DNA of 64,000 nucleotides from Paramesorhizobium deserti (GCF_001558695.1 NZ_LNTU01000012.1:186001-250000), one strand, 5' to 3'; positions 26,997 to 36,569 are shown, counted from the first letter of the stretch. The notes: generated by a model from the sequence alone, not told the origin. Numbers and translations: made by a program.

Positions 26997-27526
26997 GCAT
27001 GATAGCGGAGGAGAAGGCGACCGCCGTGCTCGACGCCTGCCGCCGGGCGGGCATCATGCTCACCACTGCCGAATCCTGCACCGGCGGCCTGATCGCGGCG
27101 GCGCTGACTGACATAGCGGGATCGTCCGACGTGGTCGATCGCGGCTTCGTCACCTATTCCAACGAGGCGAAGCAGGAGATGATCGGCGTCCCTGCCCTGC
27201 TCATCGCCAGGGTTGGCGCGGTGTCGAAAGAAGTGGCGCTCGCCATGGCCGAGGGGGCACTTGCGCATTCGCGCGCGGGGGTTTCGGTCGCGGTCACCGG
27301 CATCGCCGGGCCGGGCGGCGGCTCTGAGGAAAAGCCGGTAGGCCTCGTCCACATCGCGGCGATGCGGAAGGATGGCGCGACACTTCACCGCGAATGCCGG
27401 TTTGGGGATATCGGGCGCGACGGCATCCGCCATGCGACAGTGTTGGCGGCGCTGGAGCTTGTGCTGAAATCCCTCCCAGCGTCATCCTCGGGCTTGACCC
27501 GAGGATCCACGGCTGAGGAGCGCTGA
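26993..27526 (+). CDS. cinA: CinA-family nicotinamide-nucleotide amidohydrolase
   Basis: Stand-alone CinA C-terminal domain (PncC type), 177 aa. Such enzymes deamidate nicotinamide mononucleotide to nicotinate mononucleotide in NAD recycling. [15 protein letters not shown] at residues 26-40 and [16 protein letters not shown] are the family motifs. The ATG overlaps the ispDF stop. The last 15 or so codons are read through a palindromic repeat (27481-27513), so the C-terminus ([14 protein letters not shown]) is repeat-derived and not conserved. Confidence 0.92.
   Translation: MSMIAEEKATAVLDACRRAGIMLTTAESCTGGLIAAALTDIAGSSDVVDRGFVTYSNEAKQEMIGVPALLIARVGAVSKEVALAMAEGALAHSRAGVSVAVTGIAGPGGGSEEKPVGLVHIAAMRKDGATLHRECRFGDIGRDGIRHATVLAALELVLKSLPASSSGLTRGSTAEER
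27481..27513. repeat. palindromic repeat A, copy 1 (inverted)
   Basis: 33-base repeat with perfect 9-bp arms ATCCTCGGG (27484-27492) and CCCGAGGAT (27498-27506) around CTTGA. It is the reverse complement of copies 2 and 3, with one base different from copy 3. It lies inside the 3' end of cinA. This type is scattered between genes in many alphaproteobacteria. Confidence 0.85.
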
Positions 27527-27627
27527 CCTTTTCACCGCATCAACGCATTCCAGCAAGCAAAACCATCAATATCCAGTGTGAAGATTCACGAACCTGTTGT
27601 TGATGATAAGAGCGTTTGTGCCCCCTT

Positions 27628-27660
27628 GCCATGGATCCTCGGGTCAAGCCCCAGGATGAC
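27628..27660. repeat. palindromic repeat A, copy 2
   Basis: Same 33-base repeat in the opposite orientation to copy 1, arms at 27635-27643 and 27649-27657 with one mismatch (CCCCAGGAT). The shared sequence extends upstream (GCCCCCTTGCC) as in copy 3. The ratA stop codon lies inside it. Together with copy 1 it brackets the 114 bases between the convergent cinA and ratA ends. Confidence 0.85.
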
Positions 27661-28114
27661 TGTCGGGTGAATAAATCTCATCCGCCCGCCGCTCAAACGC
27701 TTCCGAGAACTTGCGAAACGCGATGTCGAACATCGTGCCCATCAGCAGGCTGAGCGTGCGGCTCTTGAACTCATAATCGATGAAGAACTCGATCTCGCAG
27801 GACGAGCCGTCACCGACAGGCCGGAAACCCCAGCGATTGTCGAGATAGCGGAACGGGCCGTTGATATATTTGACGTCGATGATGCTCTCTTCCGGGTTGA
27901 GAAAGACCTGGCTGGTGAAAGTTTCCCGGATGAGCTTGTAACCGACGGTCATGTCGGCGACGAGCAGGGTCCTATCGCCACGTTCCTTGCGCGAGCGCAC
28001 GGTGAGGGCCTCGCACATGGGCAGGAATTCCGGATATTTCTCGACATCGGCAACGAGCGCGAACATTTCCTCTGCCCGGTGTCGGACCTGCCGTGTCGTG
28101 GTGAACTGAGGCAT
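27644..28114 (-). CDS. ratA: RatA/COQ10-type START-domain protein
   Basis: START/SRPBCC-fold protein of the COQ10/RatA family, 156 aa. The homologues are a coenzyme Q chaperone in mitochondria and a reported ribosome-association inhibitor in E. coli; which role applies is not decided by sequence. Motifs are FALVADVEKYPEFLPMCEA near the N-terminus and FEFKSRTL-like YEFKSRTLSLLMG near the C-terminus. The final residues SHPGA and the stop come from repeat A copy 2. It starts 6 bases after lipA, in the same operon. Confidence 0.88.
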   Translation of the reverse strand: MPQFTTTRQVRHRAEEMFALVADVEKYPEFLPMCEALTVRSRKERGDRTLLVADMTVGYKLIRETFTSQVFLNPEESIIDVKYINGPFRYLDNRWGFRPVGDGSSCEIEFFIDYEFKSRTLSLLMGTMFDIAFRKFSEAFERRADEIYSPDSHPGA

Positions 28115-28120
28115 GCGGTA

Positions 28121-29089
28121 TCAGCGTCCCGAGATCTGCGCTTCGCGTGCCGCCCTGAGCCTTGCGAAATCCTCGCCCGCGTGATGCGAGGAACGGGTCA
28201 GCGGGCTCGACGCCACCAGGAGGAAACCCTTGGTCCGCCCGATTGTTTCATAGGACTTGAATTCATCCGGCGGGACGAAGCGGATGACGGGGTGATGCTT
28301 GCGCGAGGGCTGGAGATATTGGCCGATGGTCATGAAATCCACTTCGGCCGAGCGCAGGTCATCCATAAGCTGCAGCACTTCGTTGCGCTCTTCGCCAAGG
28401 CCCAGCATGATGCCTGATTTGGTGAAGATCGTCGGATCGAGTTCCTTGACCCGCTGCAACAGCCGGATGGAATGGAAATAGCGCGCGCCCGGGCGAACCT
28501 TCAGATAGTTCGACGGCACGGTTTCCAGATTGTGGTTGAACACGTCAGGCTTCGCCTTGACCACGATTTCGAGCGCGCCGTCCTTGCGCAGGAAATCGGG
28601 CGTCAGGATTTCGATCGTCGTCGCCGGCGATGTCGCGCGGATCGCATGGATGACGTCGGCGAAATGCTGCGCGCCGCCATCGTCGAGATCATCGCGGTCG
28701 ACGGAGGTGATGACCACATGGGTGAGGCCCATCTGCTTCACCGCCTTCGCGACATTCTCCGGCTCGTTCGGGTCGAGCGCCGTCGGAATGCCGGTTGCGA
28801 CATTGCAGAAGGCGCAGGCGCGGGTGCAGATCTCGCCCATGATCATGAAGGTGGCGTGCTTCTTGTCCCAGCACTCGCCGATATTGGGGCAGCCGGCCTC
28901 CTCGCAGACGGTGACGAGCTTGTTCGAGCGCACGATCTCGCGCGTCTCGCTATAGCCCTTGGAGGTCGGCGCCTTCACCCGGATCCAGTCCGGCTTCTTC
29001 AGGATTTCGGAATCCGGCCGGTGCGCCTTTTCGGGGTGGCGAAGGCGCTTTTCAGCGGGAAGGATCGTCCTGTCGAGAATGGTGACCAT
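28121..29089 (-). CDS. lipA: lipoyl synthase
   Basis: Lipoyl synthase, 322 aa, a radical SAM enzyme that inserts two sulfurs into octanoyl groups on E2-type proteins. The auxiliary cluster ligands are Cys62, Cys67 and Cys73; the radical SAM cluster ligands are Cys88, Cys92 and Cys95 (CTRACAFC). The start ATG 29089 gives the family N-terminus; an ATG at 29128 would run into the repeat upstream. Its neighbours are the pyruvate dehydrogenase genes whose PdhB and PdhC lipoyl domains are its substrates. Confidence 0.96.
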   Translation of the reverse strand: MVTILDRTILPAEKRLRHPEKAHRPDSEILKKPDWIRVKAPTSKGYSETREIVRSNKLVTVCEEAGCPNIGECWDKKHATFMIMGEICTRACAFCNVATGIPTALDPNEPENVAKAVKQMGLTHVVITSVDRDDLDDGGAQHFADVIHAIRATSPATTIEILTPDFLRKDGALEIVVKAKPDVFNHNLETVPSNYLKVRPGARYFHSIRLLQRVKELDPTIFTKSGIMLGLGEERNEVLQLMDDLRSAEVDFMTIGQYLQPSRKHHPVIRFVPPDEFKSYETIGRTKGFLLVASSPLTRSSHHAGEDFARLRAAREAQISGR

Positions 29090-29106
29090 CAAAAACCTGC
29101 TTTCCG

Positions 29107-29180
29107 CCGGAGCTAAGCATGATCCCAAAAAATTGAAGGCTTTTTGGATAAGATCATGCGATTGAAACCATTAGCTCCGG
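29107..29180. repeat. palindromic repeat B with outer inverted ends
   Basis: 74-base element. The outer arms are CCGGAGCTAA (29107-29116) and TTAGCTCCGG (29171-29180); inside are GCATGATC (29117-29124) and GATCATGC (29152-29159), and CCAAAAA/TTTTTGG. It fills the space between GlsB and lipA, and its end supplies the GlsB stop codon. The core resembles copies at 38018 and 58815. The nested symmetry suggests a small mobile palindromic element; the mRNA would fold strongly here. Confidence 0.75.
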
Positions 29181-29410
29181 ACGAGTTTGGCGATGAATAG
29201 CAAAATGCAGGAGCCCACGAAACCCTGCACCAGATAGCCGAGCCATCCGGCCGCGACATGGATATTGGCGGCATCGAAGATGGCATTGGCGAGCATGGCG
29301 CCAATGATGCCGATCACGATGTTCATGAAGACGCCGAAGCGGAGGTCCATCAGGATACCGGCGAGCCAGCCTGCCAGGCCACCAACGATGATCGTTGCAA
29401 TCCAACCCAT
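29171..29410 (-). CDS. GlsB/YeaQ/YmgE-family membrane protein
   Basis: Small membrane protein, 79 aa, of the GlsB/YeaQ/YmgE (transglycosylase-associated) stress family. Three hydrophobic segments cover about residues 4-22, 27-46 and 54-74, with the glycine patterns GGLAGWLAG and GIIGAMLAN typical of the family. The family is often induced by envelope or osmotic stress; the molecular role is unknown. Its last codons are part of repeat B. Confidence 0.88.
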   Translation of the reverse strand: MGWIATIIVGGLAGWLAGILMDLRFGVFMNIVIGIIGAMLANAIFDAANIHVAAGWLGYLVQGFVGSCILLFIAKLVRS

Positions 29411-29511
29411 TTGAATACCTCGCCCGAATGAATGTTACGAAAGATATGGGCGGTTATGCGCCCGTTGGCAATGCTTCATGGAAGGCAGCGTCCCCGCCTT
29501 TCCGCCCCCTT

Positions 29512-29544
29512 GCCATGGATCCTCGGGTCAAGCCCGAGGATGAC
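29512..29544. repeat. palindromic repeat A, copy 3
   Basis: Third copy of the 33-base repeat with perfect arms ATCCTCGGG (29519-29527) and CCCGAGGAT (29533-29541) around TCAAG, and the same GCCCCCTTGCC upstream as copy 2. It lies 20 bases after the lpdA stop, where it could act as a transcript end. Confidence 0.85.
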
Positions 29545-29564
29545 GGCTGGTGGGAGTAAACACC

Positions 29565-31010
29565 TTAAGCGTTCAACACCCGCCCATACGCATCCAGCAC
29601 GCTCTCCTTCATCATCTCCGAAAGCGTTGGGTGCGGGAAGATCGTGTGGATCAGCTCTTCTTCCGTCGTTTCCAGATTCATGGCGATGACGAAGCCCTGG
29701 ATCAATTCGGTGACTTCCGCGCCCACCATATGGGCGCCGATGAGCTCGCCGGTCTTCTTGTCGAAGATGGTCTTGACCAGACCTTGATCCTCGCCCAGCG
29801 CGACGGCCTTGCCATTGGCCGAGAACGGGAAACGGCCGACGCGGATGTCACGCCCCTGCTCCTTGGCCTTGGCTTCGGTCAGACCGACCGAGGCGACCTG
29901 CGGGTTGCAATAGGTGCAGCCTGGGATCTTCAGCTTGTCCATCGGGTGAACATTCGGCAGGCCGGCGATCTTTTCCACGCAGATGACCGCCTCATGCTCC
30001 GCCTTGTGTGCGAGCAGCGGCGGGCCGGCCACGTCGCCGATGGCGTAGATGCCCGGCACGTTGGTTTTGCCGTAGCCGTCGATGACGATGAAGCCGCGAT
30101 CGGTCTTCACCCCCACCGCCTCCAGCCCGATGCCCTCGACATTGGCCTGCACGCCGACGGCCGAGATCATCCGGTCGGCGGTGATTTTCTCGCTCGTGCC
30201 GTCCTTCTTCTCGATGGTGGCGGTGATGGAATTGGCGCCCTTCTCCACCTTGGCGACCTTGGCCTCCAGATGGATATTCATGCCCTGCTTCTCGAACTGC
30301 TTCTTGGCGAGAGCAGAAATCTCGGCATCCTCAACAGGCATCACCTGGCTCATGATCTCGACAACGGTGACCTCGACGCCCATGGCGCGGTAGAAGCTGG
30401 CGAATTCGATGCCGATCGCGCCCGATCCCATGACGAGAAGCGATTTCGGCATTTCTTCCGGTTTCATCGCCTCGAAATAAGTCCAGATCAGCTTGCCATC
30501 CGGCTCGATGCCCGGCAGCGCGCGCGGGCGGGCACCGGTGGCGATGATGATGTGCTTGGCGGTGTAGGTGCCCTCGCCCAGCGTGTTCTTCGGCACCGGT
30601 CCCATCGGCTCGACCGGCTTCTTGGAGGGTTTTCCGACAACGATCTCGCCGGGTTTCGTGATCTTCGCCTCGCCCCAGATGATATCGACCTTGTTCTTCT
30701 TGAACAGGAAGCCGACGCCATTGTTCATGCGGTGCGCGATGCCGCGGGAACGGGCGACGATTGCCTTGATATCGGGCGTGATCGAGCCTTCCAGCGTAAG
30801 GCCGTAATCCTTGCCGTGCTGGGCCGTGTGCAGCACATCGGCCGAGCGCAACAGCGCCTTGGTCGGGATGCAGCCCCAGTTGGAGCAGATGCCGGCCAAG
30901 TGCTCGCGCTCAACGACCGCCACCTTTAGTCCAAGTTGAGCGGCGCGGATGGCGGCGATATAGCCTCCGGGACCGGAGCCGATAACGATGACGTCGTAGG
31001 ATTGAGCCAT
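29565..31010 (-). CDS. lpdA: dihydrolipoamide dehydrogenase (E3)
   Basis: Dihydrolipoamide dehydrogenase, 481 aa, the flavoprotein that reoxidises lipoyl groups of the pyruvate dehydrogenase complex with NAD. The FAD motif GSGPGG is at residues 11-16, the redox disulfide is Cys42/Cys47 (CSNWGC), the NAD motif is VMGSGAIGIEFA, and the C-terminal HPTLSE carries the active-site His/Glu. It belongs to the pdh gene group, three genes after pdhC, so it probably serves PDH. Confidence 0.95.
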   Translation of the reverse strand: MAQSYDVIVIGSGPGGYIAAIRAAQLGLKVAVVEREHLAGICSNWGCIPTKALLRSADVLHTAQHGKDYGLTLEGSITPDIKAIVARSRGIAHRMNNGVGFLFKKNKVDIIWGEAKITKPGEIVVGKPSKKPVEPMGPVPKNTLGEGTYTAKHIIIATGARPRALPGIEPDGKLIWTYFEAMKPEEMPKSLLVMGSGAIGIEFASFYRAMGVEVTVVEIMSQVMPVEDAEISALAKKQFEKQGMNIHLEAKVAKVEKGANSITATIEKKDGTSEKITADRMISAVGVQANVEGIGLEAVGVKTDRGFIVIDGYGKTNVPGIYAIGDVAGPPLLAHKAEHEAVICVEKIAGLPNVHPMDKLKIPGCTYCNPQVASVGLTEAKAKEQGRDIRVGRFPFSANGKAVALGEDQGLVKTIFDKKTGELIGAHMVGAEVTELIQGFVIAMNLETTEEELIHTIFPHPTLSEMMKESVLDAYGRVLNA

Positions 31011-31025
31011 TGCTTTCCTGCCTTC

Positions 31026-31607
31026 TTAGCCGACCTCACGGGTGAACAGCACCCATTCGTGTCTTGTTCCGTTCTCATGAAGCGGTACGGCTTCGCGCCG
31101 CGCCACTTCCCTAAATCCTGCGCCCTTATACAGCGCCTGGGCCCGCTCGTTATAGCTCTCCGTGATCAGGCTGACGGGCCTGTCGCCGCCACGGGCTATT
31201 TCATTCTCCAGAAGCCGGCGGCCTATGCCGAGGCCGCGGAAGCGGCGATAGACGCCGAGGCTGTCGATGAACCAATTCCCGATCACCTGCTTCTGCAGCA
31301 CTAGGAGCGGTTCGTAAACCGGATGCGCCGGCTCTTCTTCGAGGGTGGACGGCACGATCGGCCAGCCCATGGAGAGCCCGGCGATTTCGCCGTCCTTCTC
31401 CGCGATGATCGATTCCTTCCATCCGCCCAGATGACTTTCGTCGAGCATCTGGAGGAGCCCGTATTCGAACGCCGTGTCCGTCTCGTCGCGGAGCACGCCG
31501 ATATACCAGTTCCAGGAAGACAGGCCGTGCGAAGCGATCTCGAGCAGGATCGCCAGTTCGGCCGCGTCTTTCCGCTCCGCCGGCCGCAGCCGGATGCCTT
31601 CCACCAT
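31026..31607 (-). CDS. GNAT-family N-acetyltransferase
   Basis: GNAT acetyltransferase, 193 aa. The acetyl-CoA loop is RGLGIGRRLL and the C-terminal NERAQALYKGAGF matches the family motif B. Strong acidic-aromatic patches in the first half probably form the acceptor site. The substrate is unknown. It sits between the SGNH hydrolase (2 bases) and lpdA (15 bases), so it is co-transcribed with the pyruvate dehydrogenase genes. Confidence 0.88.
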   Translation of the reverse strand: MVEGIRLRPAERKDAAELAILLEIASHGLSSWNWYIGVLRDETDTAFEYGLLQMLDESHLGGWKESIIAEKDGEIAGLSMGWPIVPSTLEEEPAHPVYEPLLVLQKQVIGNWFIDSLGVYRRFRGLGIGRRLLENEIARGGDRPVSLITESYNERAQALYKGAGFREVARREAVPLHENGTRHEWVLFTREVG

Positions 31608-31609
31608 CG

Positions 31610-32248
31610 CTACAGCCCCAGCATCACCCGGACGATGGGTTCGAGCCCCCGTCCGATGGCACGGGTGTTTTCAGCCGTCAGATGCACCCCGTCGATCGGG
31701 CTCGTCCTGGCCACCGACCCGGCATTGTAGAAACCGCAGCCGAGATCGTCCGCCAGGTCGCGATAGAGCGGAGCGAGCATCGAGGATTGCTCGATGCCCC
31801 CTTGAAAGGTCGCCGAAAAGACCGGATCGGCCGTCTCGCAAAGCGGCGGCGGCGAGACGATCAGGACTTCCGGGGCCTCGTAATCAAAAGAGTAATCGTG
31901 CCGGTGAATAAGCCCGGCGAGCCGCTGCATCCCGCCGCGCGCCGCATTTGCCGTGCCGGCGATGGCGGGCTTCATGTCGTTGGAGCCGAGCATGATGATC
32001 ACCAGATCAAGCGGCATGTGGGTGTGCAGCGCAGTCGGCAGGGTCTTCACGCCATTGCGGTCGCAATCGGCGAGATGATCGTCATAGGCGGTCGTGCGGC
32101 CGTTCAAGCCATCGGCGATAACTGTCACCTCAGGACCCAAGGCCGCCGCGAGAACGCTTGGCCAGCGGTCCTCGAAGGCGTGGCGCGCGGGCCCTTCCGG
32201 GTTATAGCCCCAGGTAAGCGAATCGCCGTAGCAGAGAACGGTTTTCAT
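31610..32248 (-). CDS. SGNH/GDSL hydrolase (arylesterase type)
   Basis: SGNH hydrolase, 212 aa. Block I GDSLTWGY (Ser10), block II Gly in GLNGRTT, block III GSNDMK and block V DGVHL provide the Ser, oxyanion-hole and Asp-His residues. The pattern is close to the arylesterase/acyltransferase AcT of Mycobacterium smegmatis and to rhizobial arylesterases, which act on short acyl esters. No signal peptide is seen. It lies between pdhC and the GNAT gene with small gaps; a link to acyl metabolism is possible but unproved. Confidence 0.88.
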   Translation of the reverse strand: MKTVLCYGDSLTWGYNPEGPARHAFEDRWPSVLAAALGPEVTVIADGLNGRTTAYDDHLADCDRNGVKTLPTALHTHMPLDLVIIMLGSNDMKPAIAGTANAARGGMQRLAGLIHRHDYSFDYEAPEVLIVSPPPLCETADPVFSATFQGGIEQSSMLAPLYRDLADDLGCGFYNAGSVARTSPIDGVHLTAENTRAIGRGLEPIVRVMLGL

Positions 32249-32264
32249 GCAACCGTCCTCCGGC

Positions 32265-33617
32265 TTAGACCAGCATCGCCATCGGGTTTTCGATGTAGCG
32301 CTTGAAGGCGGAGGCCAGTTCCGCGCCGAGCGCGCCGTCGATGACGCGGTGGTCGAAGGCGAAGGTCGCCGTCATCACCGTGCCAACCTTGAGTTCGCCA
32401 TTCTTCACCACCGGCTTCTCGATGCCTGCTCCGATGGAAACGATGGAGGCGTGCGGCGGATTGATGATCGAAGTGAAGTTCGAGACGCCGAACATGCCGA
32501 GATTCGAGACAGCCGTGGTGCCGCCCTGATATTCGGCGGGCTTTAACTTCTTGTCACGGGCGCGCTTGGCAAGGTCCTTCATCTCGGTGGAGATGACCGA
32601 GAGCGTCTTCGTTTCCGCATGCCGAATGATCGGGGTGATCAGGCCGTCGGGGATCGCCACGGCGACGCCGATATCCGAATGCTTGTGGAGCACGCGGGCG
32701 GTCGAGGTCCAGGAGGCGTTCGCCATCGGCACATCGCGGAGCGCCAGCGCCATCGCCTTGATGACGAAGTCGTTGACCGACAGCTTGAAGGCCGGAACCT
32801 CGCCCTTCTCCGTTTTCGTCACCGGTGCGGAGGCATTGATCTCGGCGCGCAGCTTCAGAAGTGCGTCGATCTCGCAATCCATGGAGACGAAATAGGACGG
32901 GACGGTCTGGTGCGATTCGGTCAGGCGGGCGGCGATCGTCTTGCGCATGCCGTCATGCGGCAGGAGTTCGTAGGAGCCTTCCTCGAACAGCTTGAGGACG
33001 GTATCGTCCGACGGCCCCTTGGCCATGGCCGGTGCCGGAGCACCAGCAGGTGCAGCCTGCGGAGCGGCCTTGCCGGTGCCGGAAGCGATAGCTTTCTCGA
33101 TATCGGCCTTCACGACACGGCCATGCGGGCCGGAGCCGGTGACGGCGGAAATGTCGAGGCCGGCTTCCTTCGCCAGACGACGGGCAAGCGGTGATGAAAA
33201 GACGCGCGCGCCATTTGCCTGCGCAGCGGGCGCGGGAGCGGCCTCGGGTTGCTCCTGCTTCGCAGGTTCGGCAGCTTTTGCCTCGGCTGCCGGTGCCGGC
33301 TCCTCCTCTGCCTTCGGCGCTTCGGCTCCAGCCGGAGCCGCGCCATCGCCCTTGGCGGCGGCCGCAACGTCCTCGCCCTCTTCGGCCAGGACAGCGATCA
33401 GCGCATTGACCTTCACCCCTTCCGTACCGGCGGGGACGACGATCTTGGCGACTGTGCCCTCGTCCACGGCTTCGACTTCCATCGTCGCCTTATCGGTTTC
33501 GATCTCGGCGATCACATCGCCGGGGGCGACTTTATCGCCCTCCTTGACCAGCCATTTGGCAAGATTGCCCTCCTCCATCGTCGGGGAAAGGGCCGGCATG
33601 GTGATATTGATCGGCAT
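32265..33617 (-). CDS. pdhC: pyruvate dehydrogenase E2 (dihydrolipoyl acetyltransferase)
   Basis: E2 core of the pyruvate dehydrogenase complex, 450 aa, moving acetyl from lipoyl to CoA. There is one lipoyl domain with Lys43 (ETDKATME), an Ala/Pro/Glu-rich linker, and the E1/E3-binding domain with [14 protein letters not shown] near residue 145. The catalytic domain ends with His423 and Asp427 (HRVIDG). The gene follows pdhB by 15 bases. LipA, encoded nearby, makes its cofactor. Confidence 0.96.
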   Translation of the reverse strand: MPINITMPALSPTMEEGNLAKWLVKEGDKVAPGDVIAEIETDKATMEVEAVDEGTVAKIVVPAGTEGVKVNALIAVLAEEGEDVAAAAKGDGAAPAGAEAPKAEEEPAPAAEAKAAEPAKQEQPEAAPAPAAQANGARVFSSPLARRLAKEAGLDISAVTGSGPHGRVVKADIEKAIASGTGKAAPQAAPAGAPAPAMAKGPSDDTVLKLFEEGSYELLPHDGMRKTIAARLTESHQTVPSYFVSMDCEIDALLKLRAEINASAPVTKTEKGEVPAFKLSVNDFVIKAMALALRDVPMANASWTSTARVLHKHSDIGVAVAIPDGLITPIIRHAETKTLSVISTEMKDLAKRARDKKLKPAEYQGGTTAVSNLGMFGVSNFTSIINPPHASIVSIGAGIEKPVVKNGELKVGTVMTATFAFDHRVIDGALGAELASAFKRYIENPMAMLV

Positions 33618-33632
33618 GTCCTGATCCTCCCC

Positions 33633-35051
33633 TTAGGCGGTGTAGGTTACGGCTTTCACCGCCTCGACGACTTCCGCCACGCTCGGCAGCGCCAGCTTTT
33701 CGAGATTGGCGGCATAGGGCATCGGCACGTCCTTGCCCGCCACCGTGATCACCGGAGCATCGAGATAATCGAACGCCTGCTGCATGACGCGCGTCGCGAT
33801 CTCGGTTCCGACGGAAGACTGCGGGTAGCCTTCCTCGACCGTCACGCAACGTCCTGTCTTTTTAACAGATTCGATGATCGTCGGCAGATCCATCGGGCGG
33901 ATCGTCCGGAGATCGATGATCTCGGCGTCGATGCCGAGGCCGGCGAGTTCCTCGGCCGCCTTGACCGCATAGGTCATGCCGATGCCGAAGGAAACGAGCG
34001 TGACGTCCTTGCCTGTCTTGTGAATACGCGCCTTGCCGATCGGCAGGACGAAATCATCGAGATTCGGCACATCGAAGGAATGACCGTAAAGGATCTCGTT
34101 TTCGAGGAAAATGACCGGGTTTGGATCGCGGATCGCGGCCTTGAGCAGCCCCTTGGCGTCCGCGGCGGTGTAAGGCATCACCACCTTGAGGCCTGGAATG
34201 TGGCTGTACCACGCGGCATAGCACTGTGAGTGCTGGGCCGCGACGCGCGCCGCAGCGCCGCTCGGGCCACGGAACACGATCGGCGCGCCCATCTGGCCGC
34301 CCGACATATAAAGCGTCTTCGCGGCCGAGTTGATGATCTGGTCGATCGCCTGCATGGCGAAATTGAAGGTCATGAATTCGACGATGGGGCGCAGGCCCGC
34401 CATTGCCGCGCCGACGCCGACGCCGGCAAAACCGTGCTCGGTGATCGGCGTGTCGACCACGCGGCGCGGGCCGAATTCGTCCAGCAGCCCCTGCGTGATC
34501 TTGTAGGCGCCCTGATATTCGGCGACTTCCTCACCCATGACGAAGACATCGGGATCGCGGCGCATTTCCTCGGCCATAGCGTCGCGCAGTGCTTCGCGGA
34601 CCGTGGTCTTGACCATCTCCGTACCTGCGGGGATGTCCGGATCGGAAGCGACATCCACCTTCGGCTGAGCCGGGATTTTGCTATCGGTGGCAGCTGATAG
34701 CTCTTCGCTCGACTGACGGGCCTTGCCGCCTGCAGCATCGGATGTGGCGGCAGGCGTGTCTGCATCCGCCTTCGGTCCGGAAGAGGAGGCGATGGAATCA
34801 GCACTCTCGCCATCGGCAACGAGCACGGCAATCGGCGTGTTCACCTTCACATTGTCGGTGCCTTCGGCCACCAGGATCTTGCCGAGGGTGCCCTCGTCGA
34901 CGGCTTCCACTTCCATGGTCGCCTTGTCGGTCTCGATCTCGGCAATCACATCACCGGAAGTGACCGCGTCCCCTTCCTTCTTCAGCCATTTCGACAGTTT
35001 GCCCTCTTCCATCGTCGGCGAGAGCGCAGGCATGAGAATCTCTACAGGCAT
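33633..35051 (-). CDS. pdhB: pyruvate dehydrogenase E1 beta with lipoyl domain
   Basis: E1 beta subunit, 472 aa, with a fused N-terminal lipoyl domain (Lys43 in ETDKATME) and a 70-residue Ser/Ala/Asp-rich linker before the transketolase-like domain. This fusion is typical of rhizobia and relatives. The catalytic region shows [16 protein letters not shown] and the C-terminal domain [19 protein letters not shown] ends just before a GTG at 35057, too close to serve it, but is 8 bases from ATG 35051, so that is the chosen start. Confidence 0.96.
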   Translation of the reverse strand: MPVEILMPALSPTMEEGKLSKWLKKEGDAVTSGDVIAEIETDKATMEVEAVDEGTLGKILVAEGTDNVKVNTPIAVLVADGESADSIASSSGPKADADTPAATSDAAGGKARQSSEELSAATDSKIPAQPKVDVASDPDIPAGTEMVKTTVREALRDAMAEEMRRDPDVFVMGEEVAEYQGAYKITQGLLDEFGPRRVVDTPITEHGFAGVGVGAAMAGLRPIVEFMTFNFAMQAIDQIINSAAKTLYMSGGQMGAPIVFRGPSGAAARVAAQHSQCYAAWYSHIPGLKVVMPYTAADAKGLLKAAIRDPNPVIFLENEILYGHSFDVPNLDDFVLPIGKARIHKTGKDVTLVSFGIGMTYAVKAAEELAGLGIDAEIIDLRTIRPMDLPTIIESVKKTGRCVTVEEGYPQSSVGTEIATRVMQQAFDYLDAPVITVAGKDVPMPYAANLEKLALPSVAEVVEAVKAVTYTA

Positions 35052-35065
35052 GTCCACACCCTCCC

Positions 35066-36106
35066 TTAGAGCAAGATATCGGTATAAAGTTCGGACGGAT
35101 CCGGCTCCGGATCCGATTGAGCAAAATCCGCCGAATCGGCGACGATATCGCGAACCTCCTTATCGATGGCCTTCAATTCATCCTCGCTCGACCAGCCCTT
35201 TTCGATCAACCGGTTCTTCACCTGCTCGATCGGGTCGTGCTCGGAACGCATCTTCTGCACTTCGTCCTTCGTGCGGTATTTCGCCGGATCGGACATGGAG
35301 TGACCGCGATAGCGATAGGTCAGCATTTCCAGGATGATCGGGCCCTTGCCGGAGCGCGCCCATTCGGCCGCCTCGTCACCCGCGGCCTTCACCGCGCGCA
35401 CATCCATGCCGTCGACCTGAATGCCGGGGATGTTGAAGGAAAGGCCGCGACGCGAGAAATCCGTCTCGGCGGAAGCGCGCGAAACCGAGGTGCCCATCGC
35501 ATAACGATTGTTCTCGATGATATAGACGACCGGCAGCTTCCACAGCGAAGCCATATTGAAGCTCTCGTAGACCTGACCCTGATTGGCCGCACCGTCGCCG
35601 AAATAGGTGAGCGAGATATTATCGTTGCCGCGGTATTTATTGGCGAAAGCAAGGCCGGTGCCGAGCGGAACCTGCGCGCCGACGATGCCATGACCGCCAT
35701 AGAAGTGCTTCTCTTTGGAGAACATGTGCATCGAGCCGCCCTTTCCCTTGGAAAGGCCGCCGCGCCGTCCGGTCAGCTCCGCCATGACGCCGCGCGCGCT
35801 CATGCCGGTGGCCAGCATATGGCCATGGTCACGATAGCCTGTGATGACCTCATCACCCGGCTTCAGCGCAAGCTGCATGCCGACGACGACGGCTTCCTGG
35901 CCGATGTAAAGATGGCAGAAACCGCCGATCAGGCCCATGCCGTAGAGCTGTCCCGCCTTTTCCTCGAAACGCCGGATCAGCAGCATTTCGCGATAGGCTT
36001 CGAGTTCCTGGTCCTTGGTGAAGTCGGCCGGCTTGGGTGCCTTGGGTGCGCCTGATGAAGCCGCCTGCGTTTTGGACGCAGGGGCTTTTTTTGCCCTCGG
36101 TGCCAT
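35066..36106 (-). CDS. pdhA: pyruvate dehydrogenase E1 alpha
   Basis: E1 alpha subunit, 346 aa. With E1 beta it decarboxylates pyruvate using thiamine diphosphate. The thiamine diphosphate motif, from GDGAANQG to IIENN, covers residues 170-200. [15 protein letters not shown] is the phosphorylation-loop equivalent. The first 28 residues are a Lys/Ala-rich extension. GGGAG precedes the ATG by 7 bases, and a promoter candidate lies at 36135-36163. It is the first gene of the pdh operon. Confidence 0.96.
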   Translation of the reverse strand: MAPRAKKAPASKTQAASSGAPKAPKPADFTKDQELEAYREMLLIRRFEEKAGQLYGMGLIGGFCHLYIGQEAVVVGMQLALKPGDEVITGYRDHGHMLATGMSARGVMAELTGRRGGLSKGKGGSMHMFSKEKHFYGGHGIVGAQVPLGTGLAFANKYRGNDNISLTYFGDGAANQGQVYESFNMASLWKLPVVYIIENNRYAMGTSVSRASAETDFSRRGLSFNIPGIQVDGMDVRAVKAAGDEAAEWARSGKGPIILEMLTYRYRGHSMSDPAKYRTKDEVQKMRSEHDPIEQVKNRLIEKGWSSEDELKAIDKEVRDIVADSADFAQSDPEPDPSELYTDILL

Positions 36107-36134
36107 ATCTCACTCCCTGTTATGGTTGGGTGCA

Positions 36135-36163
36135 AGGATAGACGCGCGTCGCGCAAGATACAA
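36135..36163 (-). promoter_or_regulatory. candidate promoter of pdhA
   Basis: On the minus strand, TTGTAT and TATCCT are separated by 17 bases, 29 bases before the pdhA start. The spacing and -10 match a housekeeping promoter moderately well. Transcription would start near 36128, giving a leader of about 22 bases with its ribosome site. Confidence 0.4.
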
Positions 36164-36254
36164 TATGCACGAGGAGCATAGCTGCTATGAGAATAAGTTC
36201 TTAAAAACGCTCGATAAAAACGATATTAACCGGAATCCGATTAATCTTCGTCGG

Positions 36255-36569
36255 CTAACGCGATAACATAATCGTCACTTCATCCGGACGGGAGAGATTC
36301 AACGCCTGGCGCGCCTGCTCGTCAAGCATATCCTTTTCGATTGAACCGTCCCGCACCAGTGCAACCTCGCGTTCCAATGCGATGCGTTGCCTGGTGAGCG
36401 CGGCAAGCTGATCGTCCATCTCCTTCACCTGTTCCTCAAGCCTCATGCGGGAATAGAGCCCATATTCACCATGATAGGCATGAAAGCCGAAATAGGAGAG
36501 GAATGCGGCGGCGAGAGCCGGCACGATCAATCGCCCGCGAATGGATTTGCGTTTCTGTTTTGTCCACAT
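36255..36569 (-). CDS. ftsB: septum formation protein FtsB/DivIC
   Basis: FtsB/DivIC family, 104 aa, a bitopic divisome protein. A basic N-terminus is followed by one membrane segment (about residues 14-31) and a coiled coil (LEEQVKEMDDQLAALTRQRIAL). AAGG lies 10 bases before the ATG. It follows eno, the gene order seen in many proteobacteria, but a terminator separates the two here. pdhA follows after 148 bases. Confidence 0.88.
   Translation of the reverse strand: MWTKQKRKSIRGRLIVPALAAAFLSYFGFHAYHGEYGLYSRMRLEEQVKEMDDQLAALTRQRIALEREVALVRDGSIEKDMLDEQARQALNLSRPDEVTIMLSR

Noticed and set aside
29550-30929. 459-codon open frame on the plus strand
   Set aside because: It is antisense to lpdA.
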